64,000 nt of DNA, taken from positions 1-64,000 of the forward strand of contig NZ_SDPO01000002.1 in assembly GCF_004134865.1 (NCBI RefSeq), given 5' to 3'. A program made the translations under genes and the position numbers. The stretch is from Agromyces fucosus (lineage in GTDB: Bacteria > Actinomycetota > Actinomycetes > Actinomycetales > Microbacteriaceae). Each line of letters starts with the position of its first letter. The first letter of the stretch is position 1. Positions 49,092-56,773 of this stretch are shown here, in pieces. Under the pieces are notes generated by a model. The model did not search any database. It was not told the DNA's origin and worked only from the letters and a program-made list of their open reading frames with translations.

Positions 49092-49882
49092 CCGTCGGAC
49101 TCGTCGTCTTCCGACTCGTCATCATCTGACTCGTCGCCTTCCGACTCGTCGCCTTCCGACTCGTCGTCTTCCGACTCGTCGTCTTCCGACTCGTCATCAT
49201 CTGACTCGTCGTCGTCTGAATCGTCGTCGTCGTCGGATTCGTCGTCATCGTCCGATTCGTCGTCATCGTCGGACTCGTCGTCTTCGTCGTCGTCGTCGAC
49301 CGCGCCGAGTGCATCGATGTCGATGCCGTCGAACTCGTCGTCGACGTCGTGCTCGTCGTCGTCGTGATCGTCCTCGTCGAGCTCGTCACCGTCGACGGCA
49401 CCACCGGCGTCGTCGGCGTCGTCGTCGTCGGACTCGTCATCGGCGCTTGCCGCGGCGATCGCCTCTTGAGCCGCGCGGTAGTCGGCGAGCCGCTCCGACC
49501 ACGGCACCCAGTCGGGTGCGAGCAGGGCGCTCTCTCCGGGCATGAGCTCGGTCTCGAGCACGGTCGGCTCGGCGGTGTCGTCGAACCGCGACAGCGTGAC
49601 GCTCCAGTGCCAGCCCGGGTAGCCGCTGAGGTCGGAGGCGAAGAGCAGCGTCAGCACGTGCTCGCCCTCGACGAGGTGTCCGACGACGGACCCCACGGTC
49701 TCGGGAGCGGTGACCTCGAGCAGTGCGCGGCGGGCGAGGTCCACCGACGACAGGAGCACCTCGTCGGCGACGATGACGACGGCCTCGGGGGACTCTGCAG
49801 CTTCAGCCGCCTCAGCGGCCTCGGTCGTCGCAGCCTCGGCCGTCTCGGCCTCCGGCTGCTCTGGCTCGGTCGACTCAGGCAT
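49067..49882 (-). CDS. DUF3027-like protein with long acidic repeat tail
   Basis: 271 residues. An Ala/Glu-rich N-terminus (1-35) precedes a globular core (about 38-140) with DEVLLSSVDLARRALLEVTAPETVGSVVGHLVEGEHVLTLLFASDLSGYPGWHWSVTLSRF, which is the DUF3027 signature, then LLAPDWVPWSERLADYR. The last 120 residues are nearly all Asp, Glu and Ser (ESDDDESEDDESEGDE repeats). The tail DNA is a GAC/TCG-type simple repeat (about 49090-49300). The start overlaps the cold-shock gene by eight bases, so they are coupled. Function unknown. Confidence 0.82.
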   Translation of the reverse strand: MPESTEPEQPEAETAEAATTEAAEAAEAAESPEAVVIVADEVLLSSVDLARRALLEVTAPETVGSVVGHLVEGEHVLTLLFASDLSGYPGWHWSVTLSRFDDTAEPTVLETELMPGESALLAPDWVPWSERLADYRAAQEAIAAASADDESDDDDADDAGGAVDGDELDEDDHDDDEHDVDDEFDGIDIDALGAVDDDDEDDESDDDDESDDDDESDDDDDSDDDESDDDESEDDESEDDESEGDESEGDESDDDESEDDESDGQSERSAD

Positions 49883-50255
49883 CGAGATCGTCTGCCACCT
49901 TGCGCAGCACCGCGGCGACGGTGCGCGCCTTGGACTTCTCGGGGTAGCGGCCGCGGCGGAGGTCGGATCCGATGCCGTCGAGCACCTTCACGACGTCTTC
50001 GACGATGATCGCCATGTCGTCGGCCGGCTTGCGGTTGATCTTGGTGAGGCTCACCGGGGTGTCGAGCACCCGCACCGACAGCGCCTGCGCGCCGCGCTTG
50101 CCTTCGGCGACACCGAACTCGAGTCGGCTGCCCGCCTTGACGGTCGCGCCGGCGGGAAGGGCGGAAGCGTGGAGGAAGACCTCCTGGCCGTCATCGGAGC
50201 TGATGAAGCCGAATCCCTTTTCCTCGTCGTAGAACTTGACCTTGCCGGTGGGCAT
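49875..50255 (-). CDS. cold-shock domain protein with C-terminal extension
   Basis: 126 residues. The first 65 are a CspA-type OB fold: MPTGKVKFYDEEKGFGFISSDDGQEVFLHASALP, with RNP1 KGFGFI and RNP2 VFLHAS. The second half (SLTKINRKPADDMAIIVEDVVKVLDGIGSDLRRGRYPEKSKARTVAAVLRKVADDLDA) is a helical extension typical of the actinobacterial ~127-residue cold-shock proteins. It binds single-stranded RNA or DNA. ATG 50255 has GAGGT seven bases upstream; a second ATG at 50273 would add MSEVHT. It leads an operon with the DUF3027 gene. Confidence 0.92.
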   Translation of the reverse strand: MPTGKVKFYDEEKGFGFISSDDGQEVFLHASALPAGATVKAGSRLEFGVAEGKRGAQALSVRVLDTPVSLTKINRKPADDMAIIVEDVVKVLDGIGSDLRRGRYPEKSKARTVAAVLRKVADDLDA

Positions 50256-50352
50256 CGTGTGAACCTCGCTCATGTCTGCAGGCGCGCTGAAACCACAGCG
50301 CCGTCCACCGCCCAGTCTATTGCCGGGACACCCGAGAGCGGGCCGTCTGGCC

Positions 50353-50358
50353 TATTCT
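50353..50358 (+). promoter_or_regulatory. -10 box of small membrane protein, leaderless
   Basis: TATTCT, then GGGAGG, then GTG 50365 (six-base gap). Confidence 0.5.
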
Positions 50359-50364
50359 GGGAGG

Positions 50365-50637
50365 GTGAGCGATTCCGGCCCCATCACCGACAATCGCGCC
50401 GAACGCGTCCTCGCGTACATGTTCGCCGCCATCGTCGGTCTCTCCATCATCTGTTTCTTCGCCGTGATGATCGGCACGATGTCCGGCGTCGCCGTCGACG
50501 AGATGAGCTCCGGCATCTGGGCGGTCGTCACGATGCTGCCCTGGTTCGGGCTGCCGATCGCCTTCGTCCTGCTCATCGTGCTCCTCATCGTCAACGGCGT
50601 TCGGCGGGGCCGAGCGGCGCGATCCGGATCGAGCTGA
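50365..50637 (+). CDS. small two-helix membrane protein
   Basis: 90 residues: MSDSGPITDNRAERVLAYMFAAIVGLSIICFFAVMIGTMSGV, then a second helix MLPWFGLPIAFVLLIVLLIVNGVRRGRAARSGSS. I recall similar proteins (RAERVLAYMAAGIIGLSI) upstream of the helicase-associated gene in related genomes, so it appears conserved. Function unknown. The gene ends nine bases before the next start, so both are probably one transcript. Confidence 0.75.
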   Translation: MSDSGPITDNRAERVLAYMFAAIVGLSIICFFAVMIGTMSGVAVDEMSSGIWAVVTMLPWFGLPIAFVLLIVLLIVNGVRRGRAARSGSS

Positions 50638-50646
50638 TCGGAGACG

Positions 50647-52509
50647 ATGCTCGAGCTCGCCGCACGACTCCGCGGGCTGTCGCGAGACTCCCTCGCAGCA
50701 GCACTGCACTCGCGCGAGTTCGAGCCGTCGGGTGTCCGTGACCTCTTCGACCTCGCCGAGGCGGTGCTCACGCCCGACTCGGTCGACCACGCGGTCGGCC
50801 GACTCGATCGGCGCCACCTCGCCGTGCTCGCCGCGGCCGTCGAGCTCGTCGCCGACGGCGACACCACGGCCGAGGCGGTGCGCGACGAGCTGGTACGGCA
50901 TGCGGCATCCGCTGAGCTCTCAGACGCCGCCGGCGAACTGCTCGACGAGCTGAGCAGCCTCATGCTGCTGGTGCGCATCGGCGACCGGGTGCACGTGCCG
51001 GCAGCCGTCATCGCGAGGGTCGCCCCCCGCCTCGGCGCCGAGCTGCCCACCGTGGCGGAACTCGCGACGCCCGCGCCGCCGGTCCTCGTCTCGGGCGACG
51101 ACGTCGACCGCACGCTCATCGACCGCCGCGCCGCGGAGACCGCCTACGCGACGGTCGCCGCCACGGCGGAGGTGCTCGCGGCGCTCGGCACCCAGCCTGC
51201 CCGCGAACTCGCGAAGGGCGGCCTCGCACTCCCCGATTCCAAGCGGCTCGCCGAGGCGAGCGGCATCCCGCTCGACGCGCTGCCCCGGCTCTTCCACCGA
51301 GCCGACGAGGCCGGACTCGTCGTGCGCGAAGGCGCGTACTGGCTCGAGTCGGAGCGCGGGGCGGAGTGGTCGCTCGAGTCGACCAGCGGCCGGTGGCGCC
51401 GCCTCGCCGAGTGCTGGCGCGACCGCATCCCCGAGGCGCTCCGCGAACTCGTCGCCCGGCGCAGCGAGTCGCTCACCGCGAGCACCCTCGGCGACGACGT
51501 GCGCTGGTTCTATCCGGCCGGCGGACGATGGATCGACGAGGGCCTCGAACGCCTCATCGGCGAGGCGGAGGCGCTCGGACTCGCGGTCGCGGGCGAGCCG
51601 GCGCCCACGGCGCTCCTCGTGCTCGCCGGCGACCTCGACCAGGCCGCGGCCCGGTTGGCGGCGTACTTCCCCGCCCAGGTCCAGCAGGTCTATCTGCAGC
51701 ACGACCTCTCGATCGTCTCCCCCGGCCCGCTCGAGCCGACGCTCGATGCGCGTCTCCGCGGCTTCGCCGACGTCGAGGGGCGCGACCTCGCCTCGACGTA
51801 TCGCGTCAGCGCGGCATCCGTCAATCGCGGACTCGCCGCCGGCGAGACCGCTCAGTCGATCCTCGAGTTCCTCGGCGGGCTCTCGCTCACCGGCATCCCG
51901 CAGCCGCTCGCCTACCTCGTCGGCGAGGCCGCGGCGCGGTTCGGCTCGCTCAGGGTCTCGCTGGCCGACCCCGCGGATGCCCCGGCGCGGGCGTGCGTGC
52001 GTTCCGACGACGAGCAGCTCGTGCGCACCCTCGCCGTCGACCAGTCGCTCGTCTCGATCGGCCTGCGTCAGGCGGGGCCTCATCGGCTCCTCTCGCGGTT
52101 CGCGCCCGAGGTCGTGTTCTGGGCGCTCTCCGACGCCCGGTACCCCGTGGCCGCAGAAGACGCCTCCGGCGAGATCATCCGGCTGAGCCGCCATCACCTG
52201 GCCTCGGTTCCCGAGCCGGCGCCGAAGGCCGACCCCATCGAGACGCTCCTCGACGTCGTGCTCGCCGAGGGTGAAGACGGCGCGACCGAGCAGGCCTGGC
52301 TCGCCCGGCAGCTCGAGGCCGCCGCCCGCTCGAAGGAGACGCTCACCGTCACGGTGCGCATGCCGGGCGGAGACACCGCCGACTACCTGCTGGCCCCCGC
52401 GAGCGTCGCCAACGGGCGGCTCCGCGCGCGCGACCGAAAGGCCGACATCGAGCGCACCCTGCCGCTGTCGGCGATCGCCGCAGTCTCGCCGGCGCCCGCC
52501 GGGGCCTGA
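50647..52509 (+). CDS. helicase-associated domain protein (XPB partner)
   Basis: 620 residues, mostly helical, with no Walker motifs. The C-terminal part (about 310-450) is the Helicase_C_3/XPB-Ssl2 N-terminal-like domain: LLVLAGDLDQAAARLAAYFPAQVQQVYLQHDLSIVSPGPLEPTLDARLRGFADVEGRDLASTYRVSAASVNRGLAAGETAQSILEFL. The last ~60 residues look like a small WYL-like barrel (LTVTVRMPGGDTADYLLAPASVANGRLRARD). In actinobacteria such proteins are encoded just before an XPB helicase, as here, and probably act with it in DNA repair. Confidence 0.85.
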   Translation: MLELAARLRGLSRDSLAAALHSREFEPSGVRDLFDLAEAVLTPDSVDHAVGRLDRRHLAVLAAAVELVADGDTTAEAVRDELVRHAASAELSDAAGELLDELSSLMLLVRIGDRVHVPAAVIARVAPRLGAELPTVAELATPAPPVLVSGDDVDRTLIDRRAAETAYATVAATAEVLAALGTQPARELAKGGLALPDSKRLAEASGIPLDALPRLFHRADEAGLVVREGAYWLESERGAEWSLESTSGRWRRLAECWRDRIPEALRELVARRSESLTASTLGDDVRWFYPAGGRWIDEGLERLIGEAEALGLAVAGEPAPTALLVLAGDLDQAAARLAAYFPAQVQQVYLQHDLSIVSPGPLEPTLDARLRGFADVEGRDLASTYRVSAASVNRGLAAGETAQSILEFLGGLSLTGIPQPLAYLVGEAAARFGSLRVSLADPADAPARACVRSDDEQLVRTLAVDQSLVSIGLRQAGPHRLLSRFAPEVVFWALSDARYPVAAEDASGEIIRLSRHHLASVPEPAPKADPIETLLDVVLAEGEDGATEQAWLARQLEAAARSKETLTVTVRMPGGDTADYLLAPASVANGRLRARDRKADIERTLPLSAIAAVSPAPAGA

Positions 52510-52557
52510 CGGCTGGCGTCGACCGTCGCCCTCGGCTCACTGCCGTCGCCGTCCGCT

Positions 52558-52619
52558 CGGGCATCTGCACGGTTTCGGACCGCATCGGCCCGCGACATCC
52601 GATCGCGTGCAGATGCCCG
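52558..52619. repeat. 13-bp inverted repeat with 36-base loop
   Basis: CGGGCATCTGCAC (52558-52570) and GTGCAGATGCCCG (52607-52619) are perfect complements around GC-rich sequence. It lies in the 162-base gap between the helicase-associated gene and XPB, just upstream of the XPB -10 box. Confidence 0.6.
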
Positions 52620-52657
52620 TTCCGGTGCCGAACGGCCGACCTCCCACGAAGCGGGCG

Positions 52658-52663
52658 TAGACT
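52658..52663 (+). promoter_or_regulatory. -10 box of XPB helicase gene, leaderless
   Basis: TAGACT, eight bases before ATG 52672. Confidence 0.55.
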
Positions 52664-52671
52664 CGACCGCT

Positions 52672-54315
52672 ATGTCAGACGGCCCACTCATCGTGCAGAG
52701 CGACCGAACCGTCCTCCTCGAGGTCGCGCACCCGCTCGCCGAAGACGCGCGCCACGACCTCGCGGTGTTCGCCGAGCTCGAGCGCGCGCCCGAGCACATG
52801 CACACGTACCGCATCACCCGGCTCGGCCTCTGGAACGCGAGGGCCGCCGGGCACGACGCCGACGACATGCTCGCGACGCTCGAGCGCTACGCGAAGTTCC
52901 CGGTGCCGCAGACCGTCGCCGTCGACATGCGCGAGACGGTCGGCCGCTACGGGCGGCTCGTCGTCGACCGCACCGACGAGGGCGCCCTGCGCCTGCACAG
53001 CGACGACATCGCGGTGCTCACCGAGGTCGCCTCGGCCAAGCGCATCGCGCCGCTGCTCACCGAGCGCCTCGACGACCGGAGCTTCCTCGTCGAGGCGTGG
53101 GCCCGCGGCGCGCTCAAGCAGGAGCTCGTGAAGCTCGGCTGGCCGGCGGAGGACCTCGCCGGGTACACCCCCGGCACGCCGCACAAGATCGACCTCGAGG
53201 AGGCCGGCTGGCACCTGCGCGGCTACCAGCAGCAGGCGATCGACAACTTCTTCGACGGCGGCTCGGGCGTCGTCGTGCTGCCCTGCGGCGCGGGCAAGAC
53301 CCTCGTCGGAGCCGGGGCGATGGCGACGGCCAAGACCACGACGCTGATCCTCGTGACGAACACGGTCTCCGCCCGCCAGTGGCGCGACGAGCTGCTCCGC
53401 CGCACGACCCTCACCGCCGACGAGATCGGCGAATACTCGGGGCAGGTCAAGGAGGTCAAGCCCGTCACGATCGCGACCTACCAGATCCTCACCGCGAAGC
53501 GGAAGGGCGAGTACGCGCACCTCGCGCTCCTCGACGCACTCGACTGGGGCCTCGTGGTCTACGACGAGGTGCACCTGCTGCCCGCGCCCGTGTTCAAGCT
53601 CACCGCCGAGCTGCAGGCCAGGCGCCGGCTCGGCCTCACCGCGACGCTCGTGCGCGAGGACGGACGCGAGGGCGACGTCTTCAGTCTCATCGGACCGAAG
53701 CGCTTCGACGCCCCGTGGAAGGAGATCGAGGCGCAGGGCTTCATCTCCCCCGCGGCCTGCTACGAGGTGCGCATCGACCTGCCGCAGTCCGAGCGGCTCA
53801 CCTACGCGGCATCCGCCGACGACGAGCGCTACCGCCTCGCGGCGACCGCACCGGCGAAGCTCGGCGTCGTCAAGGACCTCGTCGCCAAGCACGCCGGCGA
53901 GCGCATCCTCGTGATCGGCCAGTACCTCGACCAGATCGACGAGCTCGCCACGGCGCTCGGCGCCCCGCAGCTGACCGGCTCGACGCCCGTCGACGAGCGC
54001 GAGCGGCTGTTCCAGGAGTTCCGCGACGGCCGCACCCCCGTGCTCGTCGTCTCGAAGGTCGCGAACTTCTCGGTCGACCTGCCCGAGGCGACGGTGGCGA
54101 TCCAGGTGTCGGGTTCGTTCGGTTCCCGCCAGGAGGAGGCGCAGCGACTCGGCCGGCTCCTGCGACCGAAGGAGTCGGGCCTCAGCGCGAACTTCTACAC
54201 GCTCGTCTCGCGCGACACCGTCGACCAGGACTTCGCGCAGAACCGCCAGCGGTTCCTCGCCGAGCAGGGCTACAGCTACACGATCCTCGACGCGCACTCG
54301 CTCGAAGCGGCCTGA
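52672..54315 (+). CDS. DNA repair helicase XPB
   Basis: 547 residues, typical of bacterial XPB. The damage-recognition-like N-terminal part (MSDGPLIVQSDRTVLLEVAHPLAEDARHDLAVFAELERAPEHMHTYRITRLGLWNARAAG) is followed by the helicase core. This has Walker A LPCGAGKTLVGAG, motif II VYDEVHLLP (DEVH), LTATLVREDGREGD (the XPB RED motif), VIGQYLDQIDELA and ASRQEEAQRLGRLLRP-like FGSRQEEAQRLGRLLRP. It unwinds DNA 3'-5' in repair. Its likely partner is the helicase-associated protein encoded just upstream. Confidence 0.94.
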   Translation: MSDGPLIVQSDRTVLLEVAHPLAEDARHDLAVFAELERAPEHMHTYRITRLGLWNARAAGHDADDMLATLERYAKFPVPQTVAVDMRETVGRYGRLVVDRTDEGALRLHSDDIAVLTEVASAKRIAPLLTERLDDRSFLVEAWARGALKQELVKLGWPAEDLAGYTPGTPHKIDLEEAGWHLRGYQQQAIDNFFDGGSGVVVLPCGAGKTLVGAGAMATAKTTTLILVTNTVSARQWRDELLRRTTLTADEIGEYSGQVKEVKPVTIATYQILTAKRKGEYAHLALLDALDWGLVVYDEVHLLPAPVFKLTAELQARRRLGLTATLVREDGREGDVFSLIGPKRFDAPWKEIEAQGFISPAACYEVRIDLPQSERLTYAASADDERYRLAATAPAKLGVVKDLVAKHAGERILVIGQYLDQIDELATALGAPQLTGSTPVDERERLFQEFRDGRTPVLVVSKVANFSVDLPEATVAIQVSGSFGSRQEEAQRLGRLLRPKESGLSANFYTLVSRDTVDQDFAQNRQRFLAEQGYSYTILDAHSLEAA

Positions 54316-54339
54316 CCGCCGAATCGGCCCGTACGGTTC

Positions 54340-55062
54340 TCAGCCACGCTGGTAGCGCAGCAACAGCAGGTCTCCTGCAGGCATCGCGTGCACGAGGTGC
54401 ATGCCGCGCTCGAGCTCGGGGGCACCGCGCACGATGCGCCCGGCGTCGCCCGCGACGAGCATCGGGCTGAGCGAAAGGCAGAGCTCGTCGACGAGGTCGG
54501 CCTCGAGGAGGCTCCCGAACAGGTGCGGCCCGCCCTCGCACAGCACCTGCCGGAGCCCGCGTTCGGCGAGCACGTCGAGCATCGCGCGCACGTCGACCGC
54601 GTGTTCGCCCACGACGATGACGTCGGCGACCGCTTCGAGTGCGGCTCGGCGCGCCGCGGGCGCGGCGGCGTGGGTCACGACGATCGGTCGCGTCACGGCG
54701 GTCGTGAAGAACGGCGACTCGGGGTCGAGCGCGAGCGACGAGGAGACGACGGCGAGCCGGGGCTGCTCGGCCAGGCCGTTCGACACGCGCCACGCGGCAT
54801 CCGCTTCGCTCACCGCGAGGCCGCCGTAGCCCTCGACCCGCACCGTGCCGGCGCCGACCAGCACGACGTCGGCGAGGGTGCGCAGCACCTGCATGGCGAG
54901 CCGGTCGCTCGCATCGCCGAGGCCGCCGCTGCGGCCGTCGACCGTGGCCGCGCCGTCGAGGCTCGCGACGAAGTTCATCCGCACCCGCCGGGTCGCTCGA
55001 TCGGGCAGCGCGTAGGCGGCGAGCAGCGCGTCGCGGTCGGGGGTCGGAGCCGCGGCGGTCAC
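54340..55062 (-). CDS. RibD C-terminal-like pyrimidine reductase
   Basis: 240 residues of the RibD_C/DHFR-like family: RRVRMNFVASLDGAATVDGRSGGLGDASDRLAMQVLRTLADVVLVGAGTVRVEGYG, then VLCEGGPHLFGSLLEADLVDELCLSLSPMLV. These NADPH enzymes act in riboflavin-type pyrimidine reduction; without a deaminase domain or other rib genes nearby the substrate is unclear. GTG 55062 overlaps the folP stop (GTGA), so it is coupled to folP, which hints at pterin metabolism. Confidence 0.85.
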   Translation of the reverse strand: MTAAAPTPDRDALLAAYALPDRATRRVRMNFVASLDGAATVDGRSGGLGDASDRLAMQVLRTLADVVLVGAGTVRVEGYGGLAVSEADAAWRVSNGLAEQPRLAVVSSSLALDPESPFFTTAVTRPIVVTHAAAPAARRAALEAVADVIVVGEHAVDVRAMLDVLAERGLRQVLCEGGPHLFGSLLEADLVDELCLSLSPMLVAGDAGRIVRGAPELERGMHLVHAMPAGDLLLLRYQRG

Positions 55063-55931
55063 TGGTTGTGCTCCAGGAAGACGGGCTCGCGCCATCCCTC
55101 GATCGCCTCGACCATGCGCATCGCGTCGACGGTCTCGCGCACGTTGTGCACGCGCACGATGCGCGCCCCCTGCATGACGCAGTAGACGGCGGCGGCGATC
55201 GAGCCCTCGATGCGCTGCTCGCGCGGGCGGCCGAGGCTCTCGCCGACGAAGTCCTTGTTCGAGAGCGCCACGAGGGTCGGGTAGCCGAGGCTCGTGATCT
55301 CGCCCAGGCGCCGGGTCAGCTCGAGCGAGTGCAGCGTGTGCTTGTTGAGGTCGTGGCCCGGGTCGACGACGATGCGATCGGATGCCACGCCTCGCGACTC
55401 CGCGAGCGCCACGCGCTCCGCGAGGAATGCAGAGACCTCGGCCACGACATCGCCGTACCGCGGCGAGGGATACGGCGTACGGGGTTTCGCGAGGCTGTGC
55501 GTGACGACGATCATGGCACCGGTCTCGGCGACGACGTCGGCCATGGCGGGGTCGTGGATGCCGGTGGTGTCGTTGACCACGTGCGCACCGGCGGCGATGG
55601 CCGCTCGGGCGACCTCGGGCAGGAACGTGTCGACCGAGATGACGGCACCGGAGCCGGCGAGTGCGGCGACCACGGGGACGACTCGCTCGATCTCCTCCTC
55701 GGCCGGGATCGCGGGCCCCGGCGCGAACTTCGCGCCGCCGACGTCGATCCAGTCGGCGCCCTGCTCGATCGCGAGGGTCGCCGCGGCGACCGCCGCGTCG
55801 AGCGCCTCGGTGCGCCCCCGGTCGTAGAAGGAATCAGGCGTGCGATTCACGATCGCCATGACCGCGACCTCTCGCGCGAAATCGAACTCGCGGGGGCCGA
55901 TGCGCCGGATCACCGGGGTTCGAGTCGCCAT
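55059..55931 (-). CDS. folP: dihydropteroate synthase
   Basis: 290 residues: VMAIVNRTPDSFYDRGRTEALDAAVAAATLAIEQGADWIDVGGAKFAPG (DHPS signatures 1 and 2), VISVDTFLPEVARAAIAAGAHVVNDTTG, VDPGHDLNKHTLHSLELTRRL, ALSNKDFVGESLGRPREQRIEGSIAAAVYCVMQGARIVRVHNV. It joins p-aminobenzoate to dihydropterin pyrophosphate for folate. The usual GGESTRPG loop reads GGAKFAPGP, so this belongs to the FolP2-like branch that, in mycobacteria, lacks clear DHPS activity. That makes the biochemical role less certain. Confidence 0.85.
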   Translation of the reverse strand: MATRTPVIRRIGPREFDFAREVAVMAIVNRTPDSFYDRGRTEALDAAVAAATLAIEQGADWIDVGGAKFAPGPAIPAEEEIERVVPVVAALAGSGAVISVDTFLPEVARAAIAAGAHVVNDTTGIHDPAMADVVAETGAMIVVTHSLAKPRTPYPSPRYGDVVAEVSAFLAERVALAESRGVASDRIVVDPGHDLNKHTLHSLELTRRLGEITSLGYPTLVALSNKDFVGESLGRPREQRIEGSIAAAVYCVMQGARIVRVHNVRETVDAMRMVEAIEGWREPVFLEHNQ

Positions 55932-56010
55932 GGTGCCGAGTCTTCCACGCCTGCTGCACGGCACCAATCCGGATGACGCCGACACACCGGTTCCGCGACC
56001 CTCGAAGAAT

Positions 56011-56029
56011 GTTCAGGAAAGTTCCAGCC
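56011..56029 (+). promoter_or_regulatory. direct-repeat boxes upstream of the response regulator
   Basis: GTTCAGGAAA at 56011 and GTTCCAGCCG at 56021 repeat a GTTC(A/C)(A/G)G-type word one helical turn apart. A further GTTCC lies at 55990. Spaced direct repeats are typical of OmpR/PhoB-type regulators, so this may be an autoregulatory site, 21-40 bases before the ATG. Confidence 0.35.
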
Positions 56030-56049
56030 GATGCGCAGAGAATCATCAC

Positions 56050-56742
56050 ATGAGCGACGGACCACGAATTCTCATCGTCGACGACGAGCCCAACATCCGC
56101 GACCTCCTCACGACGAGCCTGCGGTTCGCGGGCTTCGCGGTGCGCGCGGTCGGCAACGGCGCGCAGACCATCTCGGCGGTACTCGAGGAGGAGCCCGATC
56201 TCATCATCCTCGACGTCATGCTGCCCGACATGAACGGCTTCGGCGTCACCAAGCGCCTGCGCTCGGCGGGCTACACCGCCCCGATCCTCTTCCTCACGGC
56301 GAAGGACGACACCGAGGACAAGATCACCGGCCTCACCGTGGGCGGCGACGACTACGTCACGAAGCCGTTCAGCCTCGACGAGATCGTCGCGCGCATCAAG
56401 GCGATCCTGCGCCGCACGATGCACGCCGAAGAAGACGCCGTGATCCGCACCGGCGAGCTCACGATGGACCAGGACACGCACGAGGTGCTCGTCGGCGACG
56501 TGCCCGTCGAGCTCTCCCCCACCGAGTTCAAGCTGCTGCGCTACCTCATGCTGAACCCCAACCGCGTGCTGTCGAAGGCGCAGATCCTCGACCACGTGTG
56601 GGAGTACGACTTCAACGGCGACGCCGGCATCGTGGAGAGCTACATCTCCTACCTCCGTCGCAAGCTCGATCAGCACTCCGCGGAGCCGCTCATCCAGACC
56701 AAGCGCGGATTCGGCTACATGCTGAAGTCCTCCAAGCCCTGA
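56050..56742 (+). CDS. OmpR/PhoB-family response regulator
   Basis: 230 residues. The receiver domain has RILIVDDEPNIRD, phospho-acceptor Asp55 in LIILDVMLPDMNGFG, Thr in FLTAKDD and Lys in DDYVTKPFS. The C-terminal winged helix contains ELSPTEFKLLRYLMLNPNRVLSKAQILDHVWEYDFNGDAGIVESYISYLRRKLD. It closely resembles the TcrA/PrrA group of actinobacterial regulators. It is paired with the kinase gene 31 bases downstream. The upstream frame to 55840 is antisense to folP and is not used. Confidence 0.93.
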   Translation: MSDGPRILIVDDEPNIRDLLTTSLRFAGFAVRAVGNGAQTISAVLEEEPDLIILDVMLPDMNGFGVTKRLRSAGYTAPILFLTAKDDTEDKITGLTVGGDDYVTKPFSLDEIVARIKAILRRTMHAEEDAVIRTGELTMDQDTHEVLVGDVPVELSPTEFKLLRYLMLNPNRVLSKAQILDHVWEYDFNGDAGIVESYISYLRRKLDQHSAEPLIQTKRGFGYMLKSSKP

Positions 56743-56758
56743 CTCAGGAAGGCCCACC

Positions 56759-56764
56759 TAGACT
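56759..56764 (+). promoter_or_regulatory. -10 box between response regulator and kinase genes
   Basis: TAGACT, nine bases before ATG 56774. The kinase may therefore be transcribed on its own as well as with the regulator. Confidence 0.45.
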
Positions 56765-56773
56765 CGGCCCGCC

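Noticed and set aside
49090..49300. Regular short repeat suggestive of a CRISPR array
   Set aside because: It is a coding simple repeat for Asp/Glu/Ser residues with no spacer structure and no cas genes.
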